From positions 3,968,001-4,032,000 of the forward strand of contig OZ245724.1 of the NCBI GenBank assembly GCA_965227035.1: DNA of 64,000 nucleotides, read 5' to 3'. A model generated the notes under the pieces. It was not told the origin of the DNA and did no database searches. It was given only the letters and a program-made list of their open reading frames with translations. Shown here piece by piece: positions 17,129 through 26,421 of this stretch. The translations under genes and the position numbers were made by a program. Numbering within the stretch: the stretch's first letter is position 1; the number at the start of each line of letters is the position of its first letter. Source of the stretch: CBDDFQ01 sp965227035. Its GTDB lineage: Bacteria > Pseudomonadota > Gammaproteobacteria > Burkholderiales > Burkholderiaceae_C.

Positions 17129-17845
17129 ATGAGCAACACAAACAGCCACTGCGTGATAACCGGATCCAGTTCCGGGATCGGCCTTGCGCTCGTCCAGAAA
17201 CTTCTTGCGGAAGGATGGACGGTTACCGGCATCGACATGGCCGCCTCGCCCGACGCGGTCGAAAACCCCAACTATTCACACCATGTGGTGGCGCTGCAGG
17301 ATCGTGGGCAGATCGACAGGGTCTGCGCCGAGCTCGCAGGTAAGCCGGTTACCGCGCTGGTTCACTGCGCAGGAATCGTCAGGGCGTCCAGCATCCAGGA
17401 TTATTCCGAGACCGAGGCCGAGCTCATGTGGAGCATCCACGTCGCCGCTGGTCTGCAGCTTGTTTCACGACTTTCCGCAGATATCGAAAACACGCGCGGC
17501 CGGATCGTTCTGGTTTCCAGTCGCGCAATTCTGGGTCGATCGCATCGCGCTGCCTATAGCGCGAGCAAGGCTGCACTAATAGGTATGGCCAAAAGCCTAG
17601 CCGCTGAATTCATCGGACGCGGTATCACCGTCAATGTCGTTGCGCCCGGGGCTACACAAACCCCGATGCTGGTCGATCCAGCGCGCGGACTGCCTCCGGT
17701 CAATACGCTTCCACTTGGCAGACTTATTGCTGCGGAAGAAGTGGCGGCCACGATCGCGTTCTTCATCGGACCCGACGCCGGTGCGATTACCGGACAAACA
17801 CTCTACGTATGCGGCGGCGCCTCTCTCGGCGCAGTGCCGGTTTAG
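17129..17845 (+). CDS. SDR-family oxidoreductase
   Basis: This 238-residue classical short-chain dehydrogenase has the cofactor motif TGSSSGIG at residues 11-18, a HCAG variant of NNAG near 94, the catalytic serine in LVSSRA, and the YSASK active site near 152. All catalytic residues are intact. It leads a locus of a second SDR, a Bug receptor and an MmgE/PrpD protein, so it most likely oxidises a hydroxy acid or similar intermediate in that pathway. The substrate is unknown. Confidence 0.9.
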   Translation: MSNTNSHCVITGSSSGIGLALVQKLLAEGWTVTGIDMAASPDAVENPNYSHHVVALQDRGQIDRVCAELAGKPVTALVHCAGIVRASSIQDYSETEAELMWSIHVAAGLQLVSRLSADIENTRGRIVLVSSRAILGRSHRAAYSASKAALIGMAKSLAAEFIGRGITVNVVAPGATQTPMLVDPARGLPPVNTLPLGRLIAAEEVAATIAFFIGPDAGAITGQTLYVCGGASLGAVPV

Positions 17846-17873
17846 TTTTAACGAACAAAGTCAGGAATCGATT

Positions 17874-18632
17874 TTGGCGAATGATTCAAGTCGTGTTGCG
17901 ATCGTCACCGGCGCTGCCGGCGACATCGGCTTCGGTATCAGCGAAGGATTGATCAAGCTAGGTCACCGTGTAGTGATGGCGGATTTGAGTGCCGATCGGG
18001 TCCGAGAGCGAGCGTCCGAAGCTGGCCTTCAGTCGGACAGTTTTCGCGCGTTGACCCTCGACGTTTCGCAGGAGGAATCGGCAAACGCAGCAATCGAGTT
18101 TTCAATCGACGAATTCGGTGCGCTGGATATTCTGGTGAACAACGCGGCGACGGTCACGCCGTCGTGTCCGCTCGCCGAGTTATCGGTCGATCTCTGGAAG
18201 CTGGCCTTCGACGTGAACGTGACCGGCGCCTGGCTCATGAGCAAAGCGGCCATTGCGCATATGAAGCCGAAGAAGAGCGGCGTCATCCTGAATGTGTCGT
18301 CGCAACTAGGACACGTCGCCGCGCCAGGTCGCGGTGCATACAGTTCCACGAAAGCCGCGCTGCACGCCTTGACTCGCGCAATCACCGCCGACTATGGCGA
18401 TCAGGGCATTCGTGCCGTGAGCATTTCGCCCGGTGCGATCCTCACGACCCGACTCACGTCACGCTATGGCTCCGCCGAAAAAGTGTTCGAAGCACTCGGC
18501 GACAAATATCCGGTCGGTCGTCTGGGCACTGCGGAAGACGTCGTGGCGACCGCAATGTTCCTGCTGAGCGATGGCGCCGCTTTCATCAATGGCACCGACA
18601 CGCTGGTCGATGGTGGCTACACCGCCGTCTGA
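17874..18632 (+). CDS. SDR-family oxidoreductase (second of pair)
   Basis: A TTG start at 17874 lies 8 bases after an AGGA ribosome site and gives 252 residues. Upstream codons in the same frame overlap the preceding SDR and are not protein-like. The motifs are TGAAGDIG near residue 11, VNNAAT near 91 and a catalytic SS...YSSTK site near 157. The ending INGTDTLVDGGYTAV is typical of classical SDRs. It is paired with the upstream SDR at 28 bases distance, and the two may act on successive intermediates. Confidence 0.87.
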   Translation: MANDSSRVAIVTGAAGDIGFGISEGLIKLGHRVVMADLSADRVRERASEAGLQSDSFRALTLDVSQEESANAAIEFSIDEFGALDILVNNAATVTPSCPLAELSVDLWKLAFDVNVTGAWLMSKAAIAHMKPKKSGVILNVSSQLGHVAAPGRGAYSSTKAALHALTRAITADYGDQGIRAVSISPGAILTTRLTSRYGSAEKVFEALGDKYPVGRLGTAEDVVATAMFLLSDGAAFINGTDTLVDGGYTAV

Positions 18633-18713
18633 TTTTTTAACTTGCCGCCTTCACTCCCTTATCCGCTCTTCCATCCACTACTCCATCCACTCTCCCCTCC
18701 ATTGAAAGTTCTT

Positions 18714-19697
18714 ATGCGAATGAATAAAACGATCCTGCGTGCAACCGCAGTTGGCCTTGCTGCCATCGTTACTGCCGTCGGCGCGAATGCCCAGTCCGAT
18801 TACCCGACGCGTCCGGTGACCATCGTCGTGCCGTTCCCCGCAGGTGGTGCAACCGATATTGCCGGTCGCCTTGTTGCCGAAGGTCTCAGCAAAAAATGGG
18901 GCAAGTCGGTCGTGGTGGACAACAAGCCCGGCGCTGGCGGAAACATCGGATCCGAGTTCGTCGCGCGCGCTGCGCCGGACGGCTACACCATCATTCTTGG
19001 TGTGACCGGATCGCACAGCATCAACACGTCGCTGTACAAGAACATGCGTTACCACCCGCTCAAGGATTTCGAGCCTTTGACGCTTGCAACGCTTTACCCG
19101 AACGCAATCGTGGTGAACAACGATGTGCCCGCCAAGAATCTTCAGGAGTTGCTCGCGCTGCTGCGCGACGGCAAGCACAACTACTCGTACGGATCCGATG
19201 GCAATGGCACAGCGTCGCATCTGGGCATGGAGTTGATCAAGCAGCAAGCCAAGGTGTCGCTCACGCACATCCCGTACAAGGGCAGCGCGCCGATGCTCAC
19301 CGATTTGCTCGGTGGACAGATTCAGGTGGGCATTACAGGAATGCCTGCAGTGACACCGTTCGTGAAGTCCGGAAAGCTGCGCGTGATTGCGGTGACCACA
19401 GGCAAGCGTTTCTCCAGCGCGCCTGAATATCCCACCGTGGCAGAGCAGGGCTTCCCCGGATACGACGCTCCGCCATGGTCCGGATTCTTCGTTCCGAAGG
19501 GCACGCCGAAAGCACTGGTAGACAAGATTTCCAACGACATGCGCGAAGTCATGAGCGATCCTGTTGCCAAGCAAAAAATGATCGACGCAGGCAGCGAATT
19601 CACCCCGACCTCGCCGGAAGATTTCCGCAAGTTCGTGCAGGGACAAATCGACACCTGGGCGAAGGCAGTTCAGATTTCCGGCGCGCAAATTGACTGA
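18714..19697 (+). CDS. Tripartite tricarboxylate transporter (Bug-family) receptor
   Basis: The ATG at 18714 gives 327 residues with a signal peptide (MRMNKTILRATAVG...) ending near GANAQ. An earlier in-frame ATG at 18642 would add a proline-rich leader in front of the signal and is unlikely. Family motifs VVPFPAGGATD, VVDNKPGAGG and APDGYT are clear. No membrane subunits are adjacent. It overlaps the MmgE/PrpD gene by 8 bases, so the receptor and the enzyme are co-translated, which suggests a polycarboxylate substrate. Confidence 0.92.
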   Translation: MRMNKTILRATAVGLAAIVTAVGANAQSDYPTRPVTIVVPFPAGGATDIAGRLVAEGLSKKWGKSVVVDNKPGAGGNIGSEFVARAAPDGYTIILGVTGSHSINTSLYKNMRYHPLKDFEPLTLATLYPNAIVVNNDVPAKNLQELLALLRDGKHNYSYGSDGNGTASHLGMELIKQQAKVSLTHIPYKGSAPMLTDLLGGQIQVGITGMPAVTPFVKSGKLRVIAVTTGKRFSSAPEYPTVAEQGFPGYDAPPWSGFFVPKGTPKALVDKISNDMREVMSDPVAKQKMIDAGSEFTPTSPEDFRKFVQGQIDTWAKAVQISGAQID

Positions 19698-21033
19698 CCT
19701 GTCGAGCGATCTTTCCAGATGGGATGGTCACCTCTCGGTGATCCGTGACGTCGTCGAACGTCACGTCGCCCACGGAGTGGACGAGGCGTCGCTGGCGCAG
19801 GCAAAGCGTCTGTTCGTCGACACCGTGGGTTGTGCCATTGCAGGAACCCACGCGCCGGAAGTTCGCAGCCTCGAGGACAAGCTCGCAGCTATAGATGCGG
19901 GCACATTCAATTTGCCGAACGGCAAAGGTCTCGGAGTTCATGGCGCTGCGCAAGTGTTCGCGATGGCCGCGACCTGGGACGAGGCCTGCGAAGGTCAGCC
20001 CTACGCGCATGGCCGTCCCGGCCTTCCTTTGATCGCAGTTCTCCTGCCCTTGGCTATCCAGCGAAACGCAACGCTCGCGGAACTGCTTGACGCGTTGGTG
20101 CTAGGTTATGAAGTGGGTTCTCGCGTCGGTGGATGGCTGCGAGTGCAACCCGGCATGCATGTCGATGGCAACTGGCCGTCGACCGGCGTCGCTGCCGGGG
20201 TCGCGAGATTTCTGGGTTTGTCTAGCGAAGAAATCCTGCAAGCGGTCGACATTGCGGCCTGTCAGCTCGGGCGCTCTTTGTATCTACCGATCAAGACTGG
20301 CAATACTTCGCGCAACACTTATCTGGGTCACAGCGCGCTGCTCGGGTTGCAATCGGCGTTCGCCAGTGCCGCAGGAGTCGATGCTCCTTCGGACGCACTC
20401 GCGCACTGCGCGCAGGCGAATGCGCCGTCTGCCAAGGAAGCTCCGCCCGATGCGCAGCGCCTCCTCATGAACGAGGGCTACCTCAAACCGTTCTCCGCTG
20501 TAAAGCATGTTCACTACGGCGCGACCGCTGCAGCGAAGCTCAAGGACCGCTTGAACGGAACGCGGGGTATCGCTTCGGTGGTTCTGAAAATCTACGAAGA
20601 GGCTACGGTGTATTGCGGCAACCGCGACGCCAGCACGCCGATACAAGCGCAATTCAGTTTGACCTTCGGCCTGGCTGCAATGCTGCGTTTCGGCGACATC
20701 GACCCTTCGGTCTATTCATCGGAAAAATTCTACGACCCCGAATTGCGACGCCTTGAAAAGTTGATCGAGATACAGGTCGATCGAGACTTGACCGCTGGCA
20801 ATCGTCGAGGTGCGACAGTATTCATTGAGTCCAACGGCGAGTCGCTCCAGGCGTCGGTGACGACAGTACTGGGCGATGCTTCGAATCCATTGGACGACGC
20901 GGCAGTGACGGCGAAATTTCTCCGGTACACCACAGATCAGGTGAGCGAATCCAAAGCGCAGGAGTTTTGCGAGAGTGCGATGAGTCACCTCAATCCGCAG
21001 GTTGCCACATTGTGGCGCGCCTTGTCCGGCTAG
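19690..21033 (+). CDS. MmgE/PrpD-family protein (2-methylcitrate dehydratase-like)
   Basis: This 447-residue protein is the usual length for MmgE/PrpD, a family that includes 2-methylcitrate dehydratase, cis-aconitate decarboxylase and other enzymes acting on branched tricarboxylates. Recognisable parts are the FVDTVGCAIAG segment near residue 42, GLPLIAVLLPLA near 118 and the VKHVHYGAT segment of the small domain near 275. The TTG start at 19690 overlaps the Bug receptor stop; a GTG at 19738 is the alternative. The context indicates carboxylate catabolism. The precise reaction is open. Confidence 0.88.
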   Translation: MTDLSSDLSRWDGHLSVIRDVVERHVAHGVDEASLAQAKRLFVDTVGCAIAGTHAPEVRSLEDKLAAIDAGTFNLPNGKGLGVHGAAQVFAMAATWDEACEGQPYAHGRPGLPLIAVLLPLAIQRNATLAELLDALVLGYEVGSRVGGWLRVQPGMHVDGNWPSTGVAAGVARFLGLSSEEILQAVDIAACQLGRSLYLPIKTGNTSRNTYLGHSALLGLQSAFASAAGVDAPSDALAHCAQANAPSAKEAPPDAQRLLMNEGYLKPFSAVKHVHYGATAAAKLKDRLNGTRGIASVVLKIYEEATVYCGNRDASTPIQAQFSLTFGLAAMLRFGDIDPSVYSSEKFYDPELRRLEKLIEIQVDRDLTAGNRRGATVFIESNGESLQASVTTVLGDASNPLDDAAVTAKFLRYTTDQVSESKAQEFCESAMSHLNPQVATLWRALSG

Positions 21034-21088
21034 GTCATTTCCGGGTAAGTTAGATCCGGGTGCCCCGGATAGAAACTTCAGACCAGCT

Positions 21089-21529
21089 TTACTGCGGAAC
21101 GGCGCTCGGCGGAATGACCGTGGCGCGGCCGTCGTTGGACGTCACGCCTTGAGTTGCCGCTTCGGGAGGGAGCGGTGTGACGGGTCGGCTCGGCAATGCA
21201 GATTGCGGCACCACGTTCGCGCGTCTGTCCAGCGTAGTCGTCGTATCGGTGCCGGTCGGCCCGCCTCGCGAGGCGGCATCGAACGAATCTTTTGCTGCCT
21301 TCAGGCAGTCGGCTCGTTCTGCTGGCGGCAAGCCTGTGTTGCATCGGCTCACTTGCGCGTCGTAACGGGCCTGCGCCTGTGCTTGAGACGGCGGCACGAC
21401 CGTAGACTGCGCCTGCACTCCAACCGAGAAGAGCGTCAGAGTTAGCGACGCAAGCGAACAGGCTGCTGATCTCGCTAGGCGATCTGCGACTCTGGACGAC
21501 GGGTGTTGTCTACGGATGGATGTGCTCAT
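21089..21529 (-). CDS. Small exported proline/threonine-rich protein
   Basis: The ATG at 21529 gives 146 residues. The signal peptide has a basic N region, hydrophobic SLASLTLTLFSVGVQA and cleavage near residue 40. The mature protein contains SQAQAQARYDAQVSRC, a CLKAAKDSFDAA helix with two cysteines, and a low-complexity tail with the near-repeats NVVPQSALP and ATVIPPSAVP. No family is recognised. It is convergent with the MmgE/PrpD gene and divergent from the GntR gene. A longer frame to 21613 adds residues before a good signal peptide and is rejected. Confidence 0.7.
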   Translation of the reverse strand: MSTSIRRQHPSSRVADRLARSAACSLASLTLTLFSVGVQAQSTVVPPSQAQAQARYDAQVSRCNTGLPPAERADCLKAAKDSFDAASRGGPTGTDTTTTLDRRANVVPQSALPSRPVTPLPPEAATQGVTSNDGRATVIPPSAVPQ

Positions 21530-21766
21530 GCTCGAAATATGGCTGAGGCAACTTGCGCGATGTGTCAGCCAAATCCGATGCAGGACGTCGGACGCCTTCC
21601 GGACCGCTTTCAAATCGGGACGAAAGCTTTTGTCCGAGCTCCAGATTCCGATCGAACACGATCGACGAACCCGATCAAATTCCGAATGACTACGTTCCCG
21701 ATCGGTTTAGCGATGATTTCGACACGCGCCTCGCTTGCGGCACGAAGGTTGCTCACTTACATTCAA

Positions 21767-21782
21767 AAATACAAATGTATTT
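21767..21782. promoter_or_regulatory. Candidate operator of the adjacent GntR regulator
   Basis: AAATAC-AAAT-GTATTT is a perfect 6-base inverted repeat with a 4-base centre, 28 bases before the GntR start. The A/T-rich core with TAC/GTA half-sites resembles operators of FCD-type GntR proteins. Autoregulation and control of the hydantoinase-like gene are inferred. Confidence 0.5.
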
Positions 21783-21810
21783 GCCATGCAGGCGTACTAA
21801 CTCGAATTGC

Positions 21811-22587
21811 ATGAAACGAATGTCACGCTCAATATCTTCACCCGCAAAAACCGCCTCGAACACCTTCGAGCCGATTTCGCGCCCCGAATCTCTGCCTGAG
21901 CAGATTTACCGAACCGTTCACGAGAAGATTGCCAGCGGCGACCTCGATCCTTCACAGCGAATCACCGAAACCCGCCTTGCCGAAATGCTCGGTGTATCTC
22001 GTACGCCTGTGCGCGAGGCGCTGGTCAGGTTGCGCCGTGAAGGCTTGCTCGACGGCTCACCCAAAGGCTCGGTGATCGCATCGCTTTCCCGCGCCGATCT
22101 CGAAGAGATCATGGAAGTGCGGGATCTTGTCGATCCCTACATTGCAGCTCGTGCAGCCGAGCGCGCAGAGCCGGATGGAGTGGAGCGACTCAAGAATGTC
22201 CTTGCAGCAGAAGAAGCTGCCATGACCCAGCGATCGGGCCAGGCGTTCTCGATGGCGAATCACGATTTCCGGGTCACGCTGACCGAGCTTGCAGGCAACA
22301 GTCGACTCTCGCAAACTGCAAGCCGCTACGACAGCCAACTGCAGCTCCTTCGCCGCGCGACGCTCGAAAAGCGTGCGAACCGCGAGCTCGTGGTGCGTCA
22401 CCACAAGCGACTCGTCGCAGCGATTGCGAAAGGCGATACCGTCACCGCAGAAAAAGTCATGCGCGACCTCATCACACATGCAAGCGGCGCAATTCTCGCG
22501 CTGGGCGACGAAAAATCGGCGAAGCGAACAACGCGTGGGTACACGGGCACCAACACAAGAAAAATCAAAAGCAAGGACAAGGTTTAA
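21811..22587 (+). CDS. GntR-family regulator, FCD (FadR) subfamily
   Basis: This 258-residue regulator has an N-terminal winged helix, in which LAEMLGVSRTPVREALVRL is the recognition region near residues 55-73, and a C-terminal all-helical FCD ligand domain. The FCD metal-type residues appear in NHDFR, VRHHKRL and ITHASG. The start is the ATG at 21811 (or 21820), because upstream codons in frame cross the intergenic region. It sits 3 bases before the fused hydantoinase-like gene and probably senses its substrate or product. The basic tail is long (KSAKRTTRGY... to the end). Confidence 0.9.
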   Translation: MKRMSRSISSPAKTASNTFEPISRPESLPEQIYRTVHEKIASGDLDPSQRITETRLAEMLGVSRTPVREALVRLRREGLLDGSPKGSVIASLSRADLEEIMEVRDLVDPYIAARAAERAEPDGVERLKNVLAAEEAAMTQRSGQAFSMANHDFRVTLTELAGNSRLSQTASRYDSQLQLLRRATLEKRANRELVVRHHKRLVAAIAKGDTVTAEKVMRDLITHASGAILALGDEKSAKRTTRGYTGTNTRKIKSKDKV

Positions 22588-22590
22588 GTC

Positions 22591-25500
22591 ATGACCGCAC
22601 AAGCACGACTTGGAATCGACATCGGTGGAACCTTCACCGATTTCGCTCTAGAAACCATTGAGAACGGACACACGCGGCACTACTTCGCGAAAGTTCTCAC
22701 GACACCGCAGGCGCCCGAAATGGCGGTGCTCGAGGGAGTCGATCGCGTTCTTGCGCAAGCAGGCCTGCGCGCAGACCAACTCGTGTCGGTCGTACATGGC
22801 ACTACGCTGGCCACCAACGCAGTGATCGAGCGGCGAGGCGCACGAATTGCGTTCATCACTACTGAGGGTTTCCGAGACACATTGGAGATGGGCACGGAAA
22901 GTCGATACGACCACTACGATTTGAACGTGGACAAGCCGGCGCCGATGGTGCCGCGTGACCTGCGATTCGTCGTACCCGAGCGTATGTCTGCTAGCGGTGC
23001 GGTGCTGAAGCCACTGGACGAATCGGCCGTTCGTGCCCTGTTGCCGAAGCTTGATGAAGCAAACGTCGAAGCCGTCGCAATCGGCTTTTTGCACAGCTAT
23101 GCGAACACCGCGCACGAAAAACGGGTGGCAGAAATCCTGCGAGAAGCGCGGCCGCATATTCAGCTTTCGCTGTCGTGCGAGGTTGCGCCGGAAATTCGCG
23201 AGTACGAGCGGTTTGCGACCGTCTGCGTGAATGCGTATGTTCAACCGGTCATCGCGGGCTATCTGGAGCGACTCGAAAAAGCGCTTGCGAGCAAGGGCGT
23301 GAGAGCGCCGCTGCTGCTGATGCTGTCGAACGGCGGTTTGTGCGAGGTCGACATCGCTCGCAAGTTTCCGGTTCGCCTGCTCGAATCGGGTCCGGCGGGT
23401 GGCGCGATTCTGGCGGCCGATGTTGCACGTGCGTTGAACATCGACAAAGCGCTGCTAGTCGATATCGGAGGCACTACCGCCAAGCTGTGCTTCATCGACG
23501 ACGGCATGCCGCAAACATCGCGCACCATGGAAGTCGCGCGTATTGCCCGTTTCAAGGCCGGAAGCGGAATACCGCTGCGATTCCCCGTAGTCGAATTGGC
23601 AGAGATAGGTGCCGGGGGCGGATCGATCGCGCATCGCGATGCCATCGGGCGTTTGCGCGTGGGTCCGGAAAGCGCGGGATCGGTGCCGGGACCGGCGTGT
23701 TACGGACTCGGAGGTACATCGCCAACCGTGACCGACGCACATCTGATTCTGGGCCGACTCGATCCGAACGAATTCGCTGCGTCCACCATGACGCTCGACA
23801 CATCGGCCGCTTTGCGCGCTTACGAGCAGCTCGGGACGTCCTTAAATCTTTCCCGCGACGACGCAGCCTGGAGCGTTTGCGAGATCGTTGACGAGAACAT
23901 GGCGAGCGCGGTGCACGAGCATGCTGTCGAAGTCGGCAAGGGGGTAGACGGTCGCACGCTGATCGCGATCGGCGGCATGGCACCGCTGCATGCCGCGCGA
24001 CTTGCCGAGAAACTCGGACTCGACCGTGTGGTGATTCCTGCAGGTGCCGGTGTCGGATCGGCACTTGGTTTTCTGAGGGCGCCCATCGCGTTCGAAACCA
24101 CACGAAGCGTGCAACTGCGACTGTCGGCCTTCGACGCAAGCACCGCGAACGCCATTGTCGAGAAGCTGCTCAAAGAGATGCGCGTCATCGTCGAACGTGC
24201 AGCACCCGGTTCACCGATACGTGTCCAACGCACTGCGTGGATGCGCTATCAAGGGCAGGGTCATGAGATTCGAGTGATGCTTCCCGAGCGTGATTTCGTC
24301 GAAGGCGATGGCGCGGTGATCGCAAAGGCGTTCGAGGATGCGTACCGCGAACTGTACGGACGCATCATCGAAAGCGGCGCGATCGAATTGCTGGGATGGA
24401 CCGTGCGAGTCGAAGCGGCGCCGCCCGAACGTGCGCCATCGCAAGAACCGATTCGGTCGTCGGAAGCAGCGAAGGAGCCGAAGACGCGAAATTTCTTCGA
24501 TCAGGAAGTTCGCAAATTTTTGCCTGCGCAGGTTCACCGCGTTTCTTCGATAAATGCATCGCAGAAAGTCATGGGGCCGGCGCTTCTGGTCGAGGACGAG
24601 ACCACCATCGTCGTGCCCGCAGCGTTTGCCGCCGAAGCCGGATCTAACGGCGACATTCTTCTGACGCGCACGTCGAGTGCAGGCGCCCATCGCGACGCAT
24701 CAACAATGCCTGAGGACATTCGTGGGCAGGTCATCTGGAGTCGTCTGATCGCCCTGGTGGAAGAGCAGGCTCGCACACTGATGCGCACCGCGTTTTCGGC
24801 AACCGTTCGCGAAGCTGGCGATCTGGCTGCCGGACTCTTCGATATAGAAGGGCGACTAGTCGCGCAGGCCGTCACCGGCACGCCTGGCCATGTGAATTCG
24901 ATGGCCGCTTGCGCAGGACACTTCCTCGCCAAATACCCCGCAGCAACGATGCGCGCGGGCGATCACTTCATCACGAACGATCCCTGGTTGACGTCGGGTC
25001 ATCTGCACGACATCACCGTGTTGTCGCCCGCATTTCAGAACGGAAAGATCGTCGGCTTCTTCGCATGTACTTGCCACCAGGTCGACATCGGCGGATTGGG
25101 GCAGGGGCCGGACGGCAAATCGGTCTACGAAGAGGGCCTGTACATCCCCATCCTAAAGCTCGCTCGCGAAGGTCGAATCAACGAAGACCTGATCGACATG
25201 GTTCGCGCGAATGTGCGCCAGCCCGAGGCGGTGGTGGGCGATATCCTTTCGTACATCACGGCCAATGAGGTGAGTGCGCGGCGCCTCGAATCGACGCTGA
25301 CCGAGTTCGGCGAAAATGGGCTTGGCAAGCTCAGCGAATTCATCCGCGAGAAATCCGCTGCTGGAATGCGTGCGGCCATCGCGAAGCTTCCGAAGGGCGT
25401 CTTCAAGAACACGCTCGAGCTCGACGGCTACGACTCGCCGGTCACGATTCAATGTGCTGTCACGCTCGGTGAGGAGAGCATTCATGTTTCGTTCGAAGGC

Positions 25501-26373
25501 AGTTCTGCCGCAAGCAGAAACGGCATCAACCTGGTGCTGAATTACACGAGGGCCTACGCGGCGTTCGGCGTGCGTGCAGCGGTCGCGCCCGACGTACCCA
25601 ACAACGCGGGATCGCTGTCGCTGGTGCAGGTTGATGCGCCGATCGGATCGATCCTCAACGTCGAGCATCCGGCGCCGGTTTGCGCGCGGCACATCATCGG
25701 TCAGTTCCTGCCCGAGGTCGTGCTGGGTGCACTCGCGAACGCGTTGCCGGGACGAATTCCTGCGGAAGGTGCCGCCTGCAACTGGGGTCTGCAACTGCGT
25801 GGCACCCGGCCTGTCGATGCTGGCGCAGGCGAATCGAAGCGACCGTTCGAAATCCTGTTTTTCAATGCCGGTGGATCCGGCGCACGTCCCGCGAGCGATG
25901 GCTTGTCCGCGACCGCATTCCCGAGCGGCATTCGCGCGATTCCGGTGGAAATTTGCGAGACCGCCGCGCCCATCGTGATCTGGCGCAAGGAGTTGCTGCC
26001 TGGCTCGGGCGGTGCCGGCAAACATCGCGGCGGGCTGGGCCAACGTGTGGAGGTATCTACGGTCGATGGCTCGTCGTTCCAGTTCTTCGGCATTTTCGAT
26101 CGTGTGCAGCACCCTGCGCGCGGCCGCGATGGCGGAAGCGATGGAGCGCCTGGATGGGTAGGCCTGACGTCGGGTGCTTCCCTTCGCTCGATGGGGCTGC
26201 AATCGATTCCCGCAGGAGAAGTCCTGCGCATCGACGTGCCTGGCGGCGCTGGCCTTGGCAAGCCGTCCGAGCGCCGCGATGAACGGCTTGCAATCGATGC
26301 AAAGCTGGGCTATGTGCCCGTGACCGAAGCAAACGGTGTTTCAACGCCAAAACCTTCGAAAGTAAGTTTCTAG
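22591..26373 (+). CDS. Fused HyuA-HyuB hydantoinase/5-oxoprolinase-like protein
   Basis: This 1260-residue single chain joins the two subunits that are separate in N-methylhydantoinase-type enzymes. The HyuA part (about 1-690) starts with the ATP-binding GIDIGGTFTDF at residues 8-18 and has VHGTTLATNA near 70, LESGPAGG near 267 and DIGGTTAKL near 290. The HyuB part starts around M706 and includes the GTPGHVNSM and ITNDPWLTSGHLHDI segments. These ATP-dependent enzymes open cyclic amides such as 5-oxoproline or carboxylate ketones. The length fits eukaryote-like 5-oxoprolinases (about 1290 residues). The GntR regulator is immediately upstream and a Bug receptor is downstream. Confidence 0.9.
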   Translation: MTAQARLGIDIGGTFTDFALETIENGHTRHYFAKVLTTPQAPEMAVLEGVDRVLAQAGLRADQLVSVVHGTTLATNAVIERRGARIAFITTEGFRDTLEMGTESRYDHYDLNVDKPAPMVPRDLRFVVPERMSASGAVLKPLDESAVRALLPKLDEANVEAVAIGFLHSYANTAHEKRVAEILREARPHIQLSLSCEVAPEIREYERFATVCVNAYVQPVIAGYLERLEKALASKGVRAPLLLMLSNGGLCEVDIARKFPVRLLESGPAGGAILAADVARALNIDKALLVDIGGTTAKLCFIDDGMPQTSRTMEVARIARFKAGSGIPLRFPVVELAEIGAGGGSIAHRDAIGRLRVGPESAGSVPGPACYGLGGTSPTVTDAHLILGRLDPNEFAASTMTLDTSAALRAYEQLGTSLNLSRDDAAWSVCEIVDENMASAVHEHAVEVGKGVDGRTLIAIGGMAPLHAARLAEKLGLDRVVIPAGAGVGSALGFLRAPIAFETTRSVQLRLSAFDASTANAIVEKLLKEMRVIVERAAPGSPIRVQRTAWMRYQGQGHEIRVMLPERDFVEGDGAVIAKAFEDAYRELYGRIIESGAIELLGWTVRVEAAPPERAPSQEPIRSSEAAKEPKTRNFFDQEVRKFLPAQVHRVSSINASQKVMGPALLVEDETTIVVPAAFAAEAGSNGDILLTRTSSAGAHRDASTMPEDIRGQVIWSRLIALVEEQARTLMRTAFSATVREAGDLAAGLFDIEGRLVAQAVTGTPGHVNSMAACAGHFLAKYPAATMRAGDHFITNDPWLTSGHLHDITVLSPAFQNGKIVGFFACTCHQVDIGGLGQGPDGKSVYEEGLYIPILKLAREGRINEDLIDMVRANVRQPEAVVGDILSYITANEVSARRLESTLTEFGENGLGKLSEFIREKSAAGMRAAIAKLPKGVFKNTLELDGYDSPVTIQCAVTLGEESIHVSFEGSSAASRNGINLVLNYTRAYAAFGVRAAVAPDVPNNAGSLSLVQVDAPIGSILNVEHPAPVCARHIIGQFLPEVVLGALANALPGRIPAEGAACNWGLQLRGTRPVDAGAGESKRPFEILFFNAGGSGARPASDGLSATAFPSGIRAIPVEICETAAPIVIWRKELLPGSGGAGKHRGGLGQRVEVSTVDGSSFQFFGIFDRVQHPARGRDGGSDGAPGWVGLTSGASLRSMGLQSIPAGEVLRIDVPGGAGLGKPSERRDERLAIDAKLGYVPVTEANGVSTPKPSKVSF

Positions 26374-26421
26374 ATCCCCGCGATTTTTCTGTCCCTCAAC
26401 CTTCTACTACCTGGACAAACC

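Noticed and set aside
22591..26373. Possible sequencing fusion of separate hyuA and hyuB genes
   Set aside because: The frame is continuous with a plausible linker around residues 690-706, and single-chain members of this family are known.
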